64,000 nucleotides of DNA from Hymenochaete sp. R1 (taxonomy: Eukaryota > Basidiomycota > Agaricomycetes > Hymenochaetales > Hymenochaetaceae): contig JAFREE010000133.1 in assembly GCA_019400425.1 (NCBI GenBank), forward strand, positions 1 to 64,000, read 5' to 3'. Positions 34,118 through 45,570 of the stretch are shown here, one piece after another (positions within the stretch are counted from its first letter, which is position 1; each line of letters begins with the position of its first letter). The translations under genes and the position numbers were made by a program. The notes beneath the pieces are model-generated. The model did no database searches, was not told where the DNA came from, and saw nothing but the letters and a program-made list of their open reading frames with translations.

Positions 34118-37093
34118 TTAATGCTTGTCAAGGTATTCGGCAACCCTTTCGACGAGCTCTCCTTTTTTGCCAGAGCTCGACAAACTTTTGCTTTTGAGAA
34201 ATTCCTGTCATGAAATTTTTTGCACAGTCAGCGATCCTTATCAGATACTGCGTGAGAGATGATGCATCATGGGAGTGCCGAATACCCATCTAATCAGATG
34301 GACCACAAGACCAGCTGGCAGTAGTTACTGAAGTTGAAGCCAATTCTCACCTTCATTTGGTCCACACGTAGCTAAGGATAAGAATTGAATTGTCATTGAA
34401 TATTTAATGTCATGAGGGAACACGGATGGTACCTACCTTGGTAAGCTGCCCGGTTTCGTATTTGCTGCGGATTTCAATCTCGTCCACGGATGTGTCCTAT
34501 ACAGACAACACAAAATTAGAATACATAACGTAGAAGACGAAGGAGCGGAGAGGAAAACTGACCGCTTTCCGCTTTGTTCCTGCACCAGTCTTCTGAATGA
34601 GTGTAACTTTGGAACTCTGGTCGTTCTCAATAAGCTTGTTCCACTCCTTGATCAAAGGTCCCGCCCTCTACATCTAATTTAAGTACGTATAAAACGATAA
34701 AGGAAGGAAGAACAGACCTTGTGAATCATGTCAATTTTCGGCCTTGTGGCATCTTCAAAGGCACTTGGGTCAAATTCGTCCCGGAAGGCGCTAGCCTCGA
34801 GCTGTGCGTAGTGGAATGCAAGGGCTTCGCGCAGTGGGTCAATAACGACTACCTCATACATAATATGTCATATACCAGGGTTGGGATTTGCATCAGGAGG
34901 GTAGCCCCCATTTTTGATCTGAAGCTTTGCTATCCAGGCCTTTGCAGATTCCACAGCATCTGAACGCGCTATAATAACGAATGTTCAATACGACGACGAT
35001 CGGAATGATACACTGAATATCACCTCGAATGGCTTCTTCGATAGGCGCTGCCCGGATGTCGTCCGCGAACGGGTACGGAATGAGATGGAAACCAGAAGGC
35101 TCTGGGAACCCGCTTTCGTCCTCCGTCTCCTCCTTCACATGACCCAGTCAGTTAAGTTCGTTCTGCTGCTCACATGAACGTGCTTTAATCTCTCACTTGG
35201 GGAAGCAGTGCACAGAATACTGGCGTCGAGTTCGACCGTAACAAGGCGCGAACAAGCCCGATTTTCCTTTTTTTCTTGAGAGACTTCAACAATGCCGCAA
35301 ATGTCCGCTTGCTCCCGGAGTAGGCAGATTCGTCAGGATAGACAAAAAAGGAATGTTTAATATTGTCCTCAATTGCCAGCTCGGATTCATCTTTGAAACC
35401 AAGCAGTTTAATGCCCGGCTTTAGGCCAAGTGTTCTGAACAACTTGGTCTCTTCTGATGTGTAGAAAACCTATAGAGCTTAAATAAGCTTCATTTGTTCT
35501 CAAAAATAAATTAGACCTTCACACACTTTACTTCTTTTCGGTACTGACCGCACACCAAACTCTCCACCCTCTGCATCTTCGGCTGGGATGCCAAGTTCCA
35601 TCCCAAAAACAATATTCTCCTTTTCCGCTTCGCGTTGTTCATTCTACCAGTGTGATTTGTCAATAAAATGAAATCGATACATGTGCAAGCATAAAACAAC
35701 CCACTTCATCCATATAGAGCGTTTTTGGCTCTACAACATCCAATCTATCACCCAGGTCCATGAAGTATTTGTAGGACCCTTTCTTTTGCTCCGTTACGAG
35801 ACCGTATCTGAAAACTCAAATGACGGAGATGAAAACGAGAACGCATGGTCGGCGTTTACGCTTAAGACATTCTTGTATTTATGCTCACCCTTTCACGCCG
35901 ATCACGAAACCCTCCCCGAGCTCGAAAGGGATACTAAATAATGATCTTTTGGGCATCTCTCGAAAGCGCATCTGGGAAAGAAGGTCTTCCACTCGGGAAA
36001 TGGATATGCTATCCGGGAGCAGGCCCCCTTCCTCTCCTTCATCTTCATCGCCGAGAGCCGAGCCAAGTACTGCCTTTGAAGGTGTGAGAACGACAAACTA
36101 TGCATATATTAAATAGACACACCGAGTAGAACTTTGAAGTATCGAAGGGCTTCTTCGTGCTAATGAAGAAGGGTTCTACGGAGACCCCTGATTGTGTAAG
36201 ATCCTGCCGGGAAGCTTCGATTCAGCTCAAAATCTGTAGGATAATCTACTAAGACACGTACTTGGAGGGTTGTCTGTGCCGATGTGACGAGTTGGGCGTT
36301 CTTAGCTCCAGGATGAGGGTCATCTTCATCGGTTATGAGGAATATCCGTTTGATGGCGGCCTTAGGTGCCCTGAAACTCAATTAAGATATCATAACATCG
36401 GCCGCGAAGTTACAACGCACCCATCGCGCAGCGCCCAGTTGCAGCTCGTGAAGACGTCACCGATAGGGGTCCGGGACGATGAAGGAGGAAATTCGTATTT
36501 GAGCCATTTGAGGTTTTCTCTCGCCTCTGAGTTTGAAAAGATGCTTAGTGAATTAACTTTAATGCTTGAGTGAGGAAAGACACACCATGAATTAATTGAA
36601 CAAGCCCCATTATCTTTGGGGCGTCAATCTGAGCTACAGGTTCATAGAGGTAAGTCCCGTTCTTAAACTCCGTCGTGCTTCGCGAAGCACTTTCGTTCCG
36701 TCGAGTCTGTCCACAATCACATTAATTCCATCCCCCTTTTTCAAGTAAGAGCGCACAAAGGAGCTTACAGTGTTGAACAGGAGAATTCCGACAGAGTCAT
36801 TGGGTCCAACAACGACTTTGCGCTTCTCGAATTGCATGACTGCCTCGAGCGCTTGGAGAAGGTAAGAAGTCTTTGAACCTTCCTTGTTCGGGCTATCGTG
36901 TGTTTCTTGCATAGAATCAGAGCAATCAATGGCGAACAGAACGACATCCCGCCGCCCATCGAGGAACTGCGTGCACGAGAATTGTTACCGACAGCCCTAT
37001 CTTGTCTACGCCGTCAGGGTGAACACATACCGAAGCATCTTGAAGCTCGGTGTCCTCCTCGTCCTCTAATCTATTCCAGTCGTCGTATGCCAT
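34118..37093 (-). CDS. KU70: Ku70 DNA end-binding subunit (non-homologous end joining)
   Basis: Binds double-strand breaks as a heterodimer with Ku80 in NHEJ and at telomeres. From the ATG at 37093: MAYDDWNRLEDEE, then a vWA domain with RRDVVLFAIDCSDSM and VVGPNDSVGILLFNT, and YEPVAQIDAPKIMGLVQLI. The next exons carry KRIFLITDEDDPHPG. The core beta-barrel/arm region follows, with GIKLLGFKDESELAIEDNIKHSFFVYP (35350-35440) and FHLIPYPFADDIR. Then come LAFHYAQLEASAF near 34800 and a C-terminal SAP-like FLKSKSLSSSGKKGELVERVAEYL. The stop is at 34118-34120. At least ten introns. The order matches fungal Ku70 (vWA, core, C-terminal SAP). Confidence 0.9.
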
Positions 37094-37330
37094 TTAACCT
37101 TAAACTTCGAATGAAGACAATAAACGAGGAGATGGGTGTCGAGGGACGTGGAGGAAGGAAGCTTAAGGGTCGAAAACAGTCCCGATTCCCGAGGGCGCGA
37201 AATCACGATGTCGCGACGCGTCTTTTTTCTCATGATCACGTGGAAAGCAAGTGACGCGTTTGCCGAAGTCGAGATGTCTCCTTGTCTGTTGCTTGCTTTG
37301 AGTTTAACAACAGTCGCACTGAACCAAACC
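37094..37330. promoter_or_regulatory. divergent promoter region, Ku70 and PTPA genes
   Basis: 237 bp between divergent ATGs. A CACGTG core (E-box) occurs near 37236. The exact PTPA start is uncertain, so the true promoter may be longer or shorter. Confidence 0.4.
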
Positions 37331-38506
37331 ATGGCACATGACAGCTTGCCCATCCTCAAAGAGATCAAACCTCTGGATGCGAACTGTCTTGAGGAACCGA
37401 CGTATAAAATACGGATGGACGACGATGTCAGCATCTGGAAATCAACACGAGGTTACCAAAATTACTTGCTCTTCCTGCATCGGTTAAGTGAGGCAGTCGT
37501 TGGTCACTGCTTGAGCGAAGACAGCACGGCGAACGTAAAGGAAGCTTCAAAGGTAGGGCGCTCTCAGTGATTCGAGCCGCGATTTACGTTCACGTTCAAG
37601 TCCATCAGATCGATGCTGTCTCTTTTGGCTCAATTGGATGCGTGGATTGACGAGATCCCTCCACAACCGACCCCTCAACGTTTTGGGAACCTGGCGTTCC
37701 GTACATGGGGGAAGAAACTAGAAGATGTGCGCATGACTGCAATCGGATTGCAAATAGCATCCATGAACTTGCTTTTCAGAACGCGGATGGCCTGCTTCGC
37801 GAGCTTCTTCCCCTACATATGCACGGTTTCGCTCGGCTCTTGAAGCCGTATCTTGTCATTGCTTTTGGCTCATTCACCCGGATGGACTACGGGACGGGGC
37901 ATGAAGCTGCTTTCGGCCTACTCCTTCTTTGTCTGACGTTAATCCGCTATTTTGAACCCGTGCCGGGTGAGGAACGAGCACTAGCATTGATAGTATTCAC
38001 TCGCTACCTGCGACTCTGCTGGAGACTGCAAGATGTGTATCGGTTAGAGCCCGCGGGAAGCCATGGAGTATGGGGTCTAGATGACTACAGCTTTATTGGC
38101 TATATAATTGGAAGTGCGCAATTGAGAGGTAATAATCTTGTTCTGACTCTAGTCACTCGCTAACAGAGCATGTGTTTATCAGGTTCAAACGATATTCCGG
38201 TTTCAACTGTGTTGAGATCATCCCTTCCGTCAAATAACCTCTACTTTATGTCCATAAACCGAATCCACGAATTCAAATCAGGGCCTTTCCATGAACATTC
38301 TTCCCAATTGTATGCAATTGCTACGGGTGTACCAAACTGGTGGAAGGTTCATAACGGACTTTTCAAGATGTACGAGGTGGGCAATATCATCAATCTGCTG
38401 TAACTTGACTACTCTGAACATAATTTTACAGGCTGAGGTTCTGGGTAAAAGCGTTGTAGTGCAACATATCCCCATGGGTGGCTTACTTGAATGGAACCGC
38501 GAATGA
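37331..38506 (+). CDS. RRD2: serine/threonine-protein phosphatase 2A activator (PTPA)
   Basis: A peptidyl-prolyl isomerase that activates PP2A. The ATG at 37331 sits in a CCATGG context; in-frame ATGs lie further upstream. The protein reads IRMDDDVSIWKSTRGYQNYLLFL and LSEAVVGHCL. After the first intron, SIRSMLSLLAQLDAWIDEIPP and FGNLAFRTWGKKLED. A GTGCGC...TTCAG intron (about 37728-37780) then gives NADGLLRELLP and FGSFTRMDYGTGHE, the classic PTPA motif. HGVWGLDDYSF, GSAQL, YFMSINRIHEFKSGPFHEHS and VPNWWKVHNGLFKMY follow. About 340 residues. RRD1 versus RRD2 type is not decided; the symbol is a guess at the more common type. Confidence 0.88.
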
Positions 38507-39747
38507 TCGGAGGTTGGCGATGCGCAGGGCCATTTTGTCGAAAGCACAGCAATTCCAACGCTTTCTGACTCATTTGAGGTACCGAGTTATTCACAGGGAA
38601 CACATGTGCCGTCTCCGACGAGAGTTCCTAGGGATATGGCTGCGCTCAAAAGGCAAAGCGGTACACCCAGAAGCTTTGGATTTCATTCTACGTCTACTTC
38701 GGAAATGCGCTAGTTCCTCAGTGATAAAACACATCCGAATTTCGAAGGACATATCGTGTACTATTGTCTATCTCTGTAGGCACCTCCGATAATTAGATAA
38801 TGGACTCAGTATCAACCAGTACTATCTCAGTATCTGCATCTGCGCATCGGCAAGAATCGATCGATGACTTCATTCACTGAGTGTGAGAATTGCTATACAT
38901 ATACGGCAATGCTGTTCAAGACGAAAAAAATTGCACTGCAATTTTGACGAGGAATCGAGACGGCCCGAGTTTTTGCCAGCTCGCTCGCTTCTTTCTCTTC
39001 GACCACCACCATCGTGCTCACAAAAGCTGTAAGCCAAACAACTCACGCGCAAGAAACTCTCCTTCACGCATTGTTGAGGAGACGATCAATCCATTCGATT
39101 ATACGTCAAGCCAGTCACAATTTCTGACCAGGCGCGAAACTCAGACCTTCGTCTGCTCAATCGCGAGTACGTGTCTGTTGTGAATGAAGTCCGATATTTT
39201 CACTGAGAATTTATCTTCCTTTTCGTTTGCTTACCGATACCTAGGTGGTCATCTGTTAGAGGTGTGTCGCTTTATTATCTTTGACTCTATTGGTGGTATT
39301 CACCCCGCGAATTGTGCTCAGGCGAACCTCCTTAACACTCACCATCGAAAGCGTCATTCAAATTTTATAGAAGAACCAACTGAGCTTTCAGATTTTCCCA
39401 AGTACTCCCGTCGCTACAGCGATTCTTGATCATTCAAGCCCAATCCTCGCTCGTCAGACGGCGAGGATCTTCCAACGACTGATTAGCACCGTTTCTTACC
39501 GTCCTTTCCGCCCGGCTTCGCGACCGCGACCGCGGCGGGTTAGGCTCGGTAACTCGGCGCTCGAGCTCATAGAAAGTATTTGCTTGTTTCAAGATCTCTT
39601 GCGGAAGCCATCATTGACAACTATCAACTGGAGCGCTCACCACACCCTCTTCCAAACGAGGGCGAATATCATTTAGATTCCGAATTCAGTCATTATACAG
39701 AAGCTTTCCAGACTTCCCCAAATTCCGATAACCCCACACCCGATCCA
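38507..39747. other. upstream region of ornithine decarboxylase gene
   Basis: It holds the PTPA 3' end and the ODC leader. The ODC frame stays open upstream of the ATG at 39748 to a likely acceptor (CATAG at 39572) without an ATG of its own. A leader exon with the true start may therefore lie here, for example near 38890-39430, but none could be fixed. Confidence 0.35.
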
Positions 39748-41435
39748 ATGGCTTGCGTCGAGATCATTTCTGCTCCGACTTTGGTCGAATTTGAGACCGC
39801 AGATAAGGGTCTGGCAGGCATTCGTACGCAAGATGTCCATACCGAAGCACTTTGTCAACCTGCCGTTATTGCTACACCTGTGACCGCTCACGCTACAGAT
39901 GTTGATATACGCATACCCCACCTTCCTCCTCTGCTTCGAGGACACCCCGATGTTCATCTGCGCAACGGTGTAATGAGAGCATCACGCCTTTCTGCCGTCC
40001 AAGAGACCGATGCAGAGAAAGCATTCTTCGTCGCCGACCTCAGTTATGTTTATCAGCAACATGAGAAGTGGAAGCGTTTCTTGCCTCAAGTAGAGCCATT
40101 TTATGGTATGTGTTGGCATTGCTTGCTGAACAAGTATTTCTGTATTAATCGATATACTCTAGCAATCAAGTGTAATCCCGACCCATATGTCCTCAGACTT
40201 CTTGCTTCGCTCGGCGCAGGCTTCGACTGCGCCTCCATCAACGAGATTCACAAGGTTCTGGAGACTGGCATCGTTGATCCGTCGCGCATTATTTTTGCAA
40301 ATCCGTGTAAAGCCAATTCCTTTATTCGCAATGCCGCGAGGTCTGGAGTAGATATGATGACGTTTGATAACGCCGACGAACTTCATAAGGTCGCACGGAC
40401 CCATCCGAACGCGAAGCTCGTCATTCGAATTCTCACGGATGATTCCAAAAGCTTATGCGCTTTGGGACTCAAATATGGGGCGCCCCTGATCACCGTGCCA
40501 AGTCTACTAGCGAAGGCACGAGAGCTGAACCTCAATGTTATTGGTGTGAGCTTCCATGTGGGAAGTGGCTGCTACGATTCCTCCGCTTTTTCAGACGCGG
40601 TCATGCGTGCCCGAGCAGCTTTCGACATGGGGAAAGACGTTGGCTACGAATTTTCACTGCTGGACGTTGGCGGCGGGTTTGAAAATACCACATTCGAAGA
40701 GACTTCTACGGTCCTGTCTACGGCCATCGATTATTACTTCCCGCAGCGGAATGGACTGCGTATCATTGCCGAACCTGGACGTTTTTATGTCTCCAACGCG
40801 TTTCAGCTTGCTGCAAATGTTATCGCGAGGCGAGCGCCAATGGGAGAGGCATGTGAAAATGATCCCAAAATCGAGGATCCTAAGAAACCGGTCGTAATGT
40901 GTGAGTACCTGCGCTAGTTTTTTTCTTCCCTTTCCTTCCCCTGGCGATGCTTCCCTTCGATTTCTCGTCTTTTTGTCTGCACCTAGTTTGGCTGCTTTTA
41001 CTCATCCGCGCTTTTATAGATTATATTAATGACGGCGTTTACGGGTCTTTCAATTGCATTCTCTTCGATCATCAAGTCGTCCACCCTTATGTTCTGTCAA
41101 TGGGTGGATCTTTCCACGTCCCATCTGCGGAGCCGCTGCGCCCCAGCAGTGTATGGGGCCCAACTTGCGATTCGATCGATTGTGTTTGCCCAGTGACGCC
41201 GTTGCCCGCTAAACTTTCCGTTGGAGACTGGCTCGCGTTCCGTAACATGGGCGCATATACTGTTTGTGCGGCGAGCCAATTCAACGGGTTTGAAGTCAGT
41301 AACGTCATTTACACGTCGGGTGGAGGACATTGGTCTGCCGAGGTCCGTTATGCACTAGCGGAGGCTCTGAACGGTCGCGATAGCTCCGGCGGTAACGAAA
41401 CCGAAGTTGGCGGGGAAACTAGATCCCATGCGTAA
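39748..41435 (+). CDS. SPE1: ornithine decarboxylase
   Basis: A PLP enzyme making putrescine, the first committed step of polyamine synthesis. An intron (40107-40163) splits the PLP-lysine motif: FY then AIKCNPDPYVLRLLASLGAGFDCAS. Further motifs: RIIFANPCK, VIRILTDDSK, GVSFHVGSGCYD, LLDVGGGFE, IIAEPGRFYV and, after an intron near 40900-41015, YINDGVYGSFNCILFDH and WGPTCDSID, with the active-site Cys. All catalytic residues appear intact. The start is uncertain: the ATG at 39748 is the first in frame, but the frame is open to 39573, so about 56 extra residues could come from an upstream exon. About 510 residues as taken. Confidence 0.9.
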
Positions 41436-42933
41436 TTGACAATGGGTAGAGGTTCGGCCGTTGCGCGCGTGTGCCTCTGCATTTTGATAGCCTTTAATCA
41501 CCTGATCAAGCGACGACGGAATTGTGCGAAGACCACGAGGTGCTAGATCCTTAAGCGAAGGTGGGATCCCAGATTGAGGGTTTGGGCAAGAATGATCGAG
41601 AGTAGATTGGAAAGTACGAAATTGGATACGACAGTCATCGTTAGTGTGGTGGCCAATCTAATGTTGTCTTCTGTTTGCGTGTCCGTTCAGTCCGTTGATC
41701 AGCGTATAATGGTGGTTGTCCGTCGGTAACCGATTATGGAGGTTGCATCGCAATAGTTGCTGAGCAGCCACAATCGACGTCGTGAGGCGTAAGGAATAGC
41801 TACCAAGCCGACTTTCCTGCGACGACGACTCTTTGTCATCAACCGTTTTTGAGGTCTTGCAAGCAGCGGGAAGTTGACAAGCCAATCCTCGGACTCGGAG
41901 GAGCACGAAGCACACGTATTCGAGGCTCGGTTAACGTTGCTCACACCCCTTCAAACACTTCTTTCTGTCGCTACTGTGACCGCTTGGGGGTCCCCTTGTT
42001 TTCCTCCGACCTCGGACCTCGACATCTTTTTGCAATGAGTGAAGATTCGAAGCTCTATCTTGAGGCCTTTTTATTACAGCCTCGCGCTGACAGTATCTTG
42101 GTCAATGAAATCATTTGGGGAAAATTATTCGACCGACCTTACCCCACGCCAAAGTCATGCTTTCGATGCCGAAAGCTCTCACCTGCGCTCGAGGAGTCCT
42201 TTCTAATTTTGTCATCCATGCCTTGTCCGAGTCTCGCGCAATTCAAGATACAACAGAGGAGGGCCGGTTTTGTATATATTTTAAAAGTTGGCGCTGGCCA
42301 AGTGGTGGGCTCTCCCGCCCTCGAACTGTTTCAAGTAGCCCCTGTGTGGGGTATATGGCTCATTATTATTATCGGCGTTTATGAATTCGAGAAATAACCC
42401 CAGAAGACAACGTCTGGTTGCTATTTTTTTCTCAAGTATTTTTTTCGTCGCTTTTGTCCTGTAATAATCTCTTTGACTTAAGCGGGCCTTGCACGGGTCG
42501 GTCGGGCGACTGTTTTTACTATTTTTTTTTCTCGCGTGGGGATGCGTGGGAGAGTCGCGTACGTTTGTTTGTGCGAACTCTAGATCTCAAGCTCAACCAA
42601 CCGATGCGAGAGACGGAGTCGGAATAATTAGCAACATCAGAGTATAGTATACGATAGAGTTGCATTACATTACATTACTTATTTTATTTTATAATTATTT
42701 TCTTTCTCATTTCCTTGGATTTATTGGCTTCTCTTTCTGGGCGAACCTCTCCAGGCGACCTCTTCCATCTGTCTTCTTTCTTCCTCACCATCTCCTTTCC
42801 CCCCTTCCACCAACTAGATGCTCATGCCCCTCCGGCAAGCGCGCTTCACCTGCGCTCTTTCCTAACTTCCTCTCTCTTCCTTTCCCCCCTTCTCCAACCA
42901 CCATAGGCTTTCCCCCCTTTCAGTTTCTTGTGC
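41436..42933. other. intergenic and pyrimidine-rich leader of the APSES gene
   Basis: No supported gene. Positions about 42410-42930 are strongly C/T-rich, with long CTTTC runs, as in many fungal core promoters and 5' leaders. A 42034-42397 frame starting MSEDSKLYLEAF has no support from homology or splicing. Confidence 0.4.
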
Positions 42934-45570
42934 ATGGATCCTCCTCCTCCGCCCCCTTCGGTATCAATCTCACTTCGTCTTTCGAACCCACCTGTATGCT
43001 CATCTACTCAACTTTCAAAGGACCCCAGTTCCGTACCTTCGATCGGCCGCTTTCGCCCGTACGCAAGCACAACGCATAGAGTGACCCGAGGGCGGTACAT
43101 CACTTCTAACGACAGACGAGGATATATGTAAGTTTCCTGTGAGGCGACCTCCTGGGATTGAGATTGAAGTATTTGCAACTTAGACCCGTTTATGAATACC
43201 CTTTGAACGGTCAATGGATAATGATGGATGTAGACGATGGTTATATTCTGTGGACGGGTATCTGGAAGGGTGAGTGGCGGCTCGGGCTATCGGGGAACTA
43301 ACGGTGAATGAACGCGTCTGACGGACTCTATCGTAGCTCTTGGGAATGCGAAGGGTAAGGCTCACCACGCAGTTGGAGCACGTTTCTTTTCGGGCCTAAC
43401 TCACAAGTTCAAATCAGCCGACATCGTGAAAATGCTGGAATCCCAGCCGGACCTCGCCCCACAGCTCCGACGAGTGCGAGGCGGTTATCTCAAAATCCAA
43501 GGAACTTGGATGCCCTACGAGGTTCGTGCACCTTCAATTGAATTTCAAGATAAAGATGAACGTTCGGTAAATTTACAGGTGGCTTTGCGCCTTGCTCGAA
43601 GGTAAGTTGAGGCGGTGTAGCTCGACTCGATGAGTTACGAAACTGAAGTCACTCTTCACAGAGTGGCCTGGACGATTCGCGAAGACTTGGTTCCGCTTTT
43701 TGGGTTGGTCTTCTCGACTTGCGCTTGACTCCTTCTGTGACTGACTGTGCACTTCCCGGCGATAGGCCGAACTTCCCTTCGACGTGTTTGGCGCCGGATC
43801 AGCCGGGATATGGACAAATACTAGGAGTACAACCTGGCAAAAGACGTGGTCGACGTGCTGCCGTTCCTTTGCCATTACCCACTTCTTTGCCGCAACGTCC
43901 GGACTATGACATTCAATTAGGTAGTGGGAGCCAGCAGAATCGCAATGCCCCAATCCCTGGGCCTTCAACACTTCCCCCTTTTCGAGTGGCCGCTGGCCGC
44001 GAAGCAACAGCAACTCAACATGTTCCCCCAACTCAGTATGTGGGCCCCTCGAGCTCGAGATACTCTTTAGAACACGAAAGTTTTCAAACGGCCGCTGAAC
44101 CGCTCAGCATTAAACGCTCACAAGACAGAAACGCCACCCACGAGCCATTCAGTTATTCGCGGAACAATCCGCAACGCCCACCTCCCTCATTATATGCACG
44201 CCACGAACCTTCTATCAGCCAGTCTTACTCGCCGTTGACGTTGCCGAGCCGTGACACCAGTGCTGCTACAACAGCTGGTAGGGCAGAAGGACGCTTCTCT
44301 CCTTATCATCATGCCACACACGAGCGACGTCGGTCCTCTGGCTCCCCTAAACCTGGATTGTCTCGACCCTCGCCTATCGATCTCCCCCCTCTGTCTATAC
44401 CATCGTCGCGACCTGTGGGAAGAAGTGGCGGGGGTCTTGGCTTACGACCAGTGGTACAGGACCATGCGGTTCCTCATTCAGGATCCCCAGTGCCGTATCA
44501 TCGTTCTACAACGTCCTTTGCCGACGCTACCTCCTTACCTCCTATTCAGTCCCTTTCTCCCGGCGCAGCAGCATTGGAAGAGTCTCGAAGGCGATCCAGC
44601 AGTTTCTACTCAACGGGCAGTGGAAGCGGTTTCTCGTTGCCACCCATATCCGCGATGGACGAACTTCCCGGACACAGTCGAAACATAGCTGTGCCCCCTC
44701 AGATGGATTCGATGGCGGTATTGAGGCGTCTGGCTCTGGATGACGCAGCCGTCGGAGAATCACGACGCCTAGATTTCGTTCGGGATCGTAGCCATAGTGA
44801 TGACGATGGCGACGAGCATCTATTTGAGCCTCCGACGGAGCAGCAACTATGGACGCGACGCCGGTCGCTATCTGAACCGCCTGGTCCTAGGTGCGTTGTC
44901 AAGATATATATGACTGACATTTCCGGTCTAAATAAATTTCATTTACATTCTCTGTTTCAGGATGCAAATCCCGAGGTTGCAGCCCGAGAGGTCGGTGATC
45001 ACTGAAGGTCTCTCTGTAGGCAATTTGTTGCCCTCAGGCGTCACCATAGGGCAACTCACGAGGCAACGCCTTCATGCTGATACGCAACAAGAATTTGGAG
45101 TTCGCGACGGAGTGCCCTCAGGATTGACGGTAGTTAGATACGACTCTGGGAGCCCTCCAGACTCACCTCACTCATCTCATCGTGAATACAGTCGCGCACG
45201 CCCTTACGAAAGGGAGCAAGAGCCGCCTCATTCAAAGCGACAGAGGTTATCTGGTAGGGAGAGAGGCTCTGATCATGATCAGGCGAGTACAGAGTCTAGG
45301 TCTCGCATAAGTTTGCTTAGGGAAAGCTTCGAACCTGGACAATCATCGCTATTAGATCAAACACCAAGCTGGCCGCCCCGTGATGAAGGTGCCCGAACTC
45401 CGCTACGGGCGATACCTCCAGTGCCATTAGAGAGCAGGCAACGCCAGACGCTACATAACCCTCATCGTCCTGCGTCCCGAGGCGCATCCTCGTCTCGGTC
45501 CCATCTACATAGCTCCGCAGATTTCAAAGGGTATAGCTTCGGGAGTGTTGAGCGCTTCGAGGAGGAATGA
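42934..45570 (+). CDS. APSES-type (KilA-N) transcription factor
   Basis: A fungal-specific DNA-binding regulator. Exon 1 starts at the ATG at 42934 (MDPPPPPPSVSISL) and ends near RGYI. Small exons then give VYEYPLNGQWIMMDVDDGYILWTGIW, ALGNAK and IVKMLESQPDLAPQLRRVRGGYLKIQGTW, followed by MPYEVALRLARRVAWTIREDLVPLFG and PNFPSTC. This is the winged-helix-like APSES core of about 110 residues. A very long Ser/Pro/Arg-rich, probably disordered, C-terminus follows. An intron (about 44892-44960) joins PGPR to MQIPRLQPERS, and the stop is at 45570. Introns are 40-65 nt. Basidiomycete APSES proteins act in growth, morphology and cell cycle; the specific target here is unknown. Confidence 0.87.

Noticed and set aside
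41849..42397. Possible small protein MSEDSKLYLEAF...
   Set aside because: No homology, no clear splicing, and it lies in the promoter region of the APSES factor.
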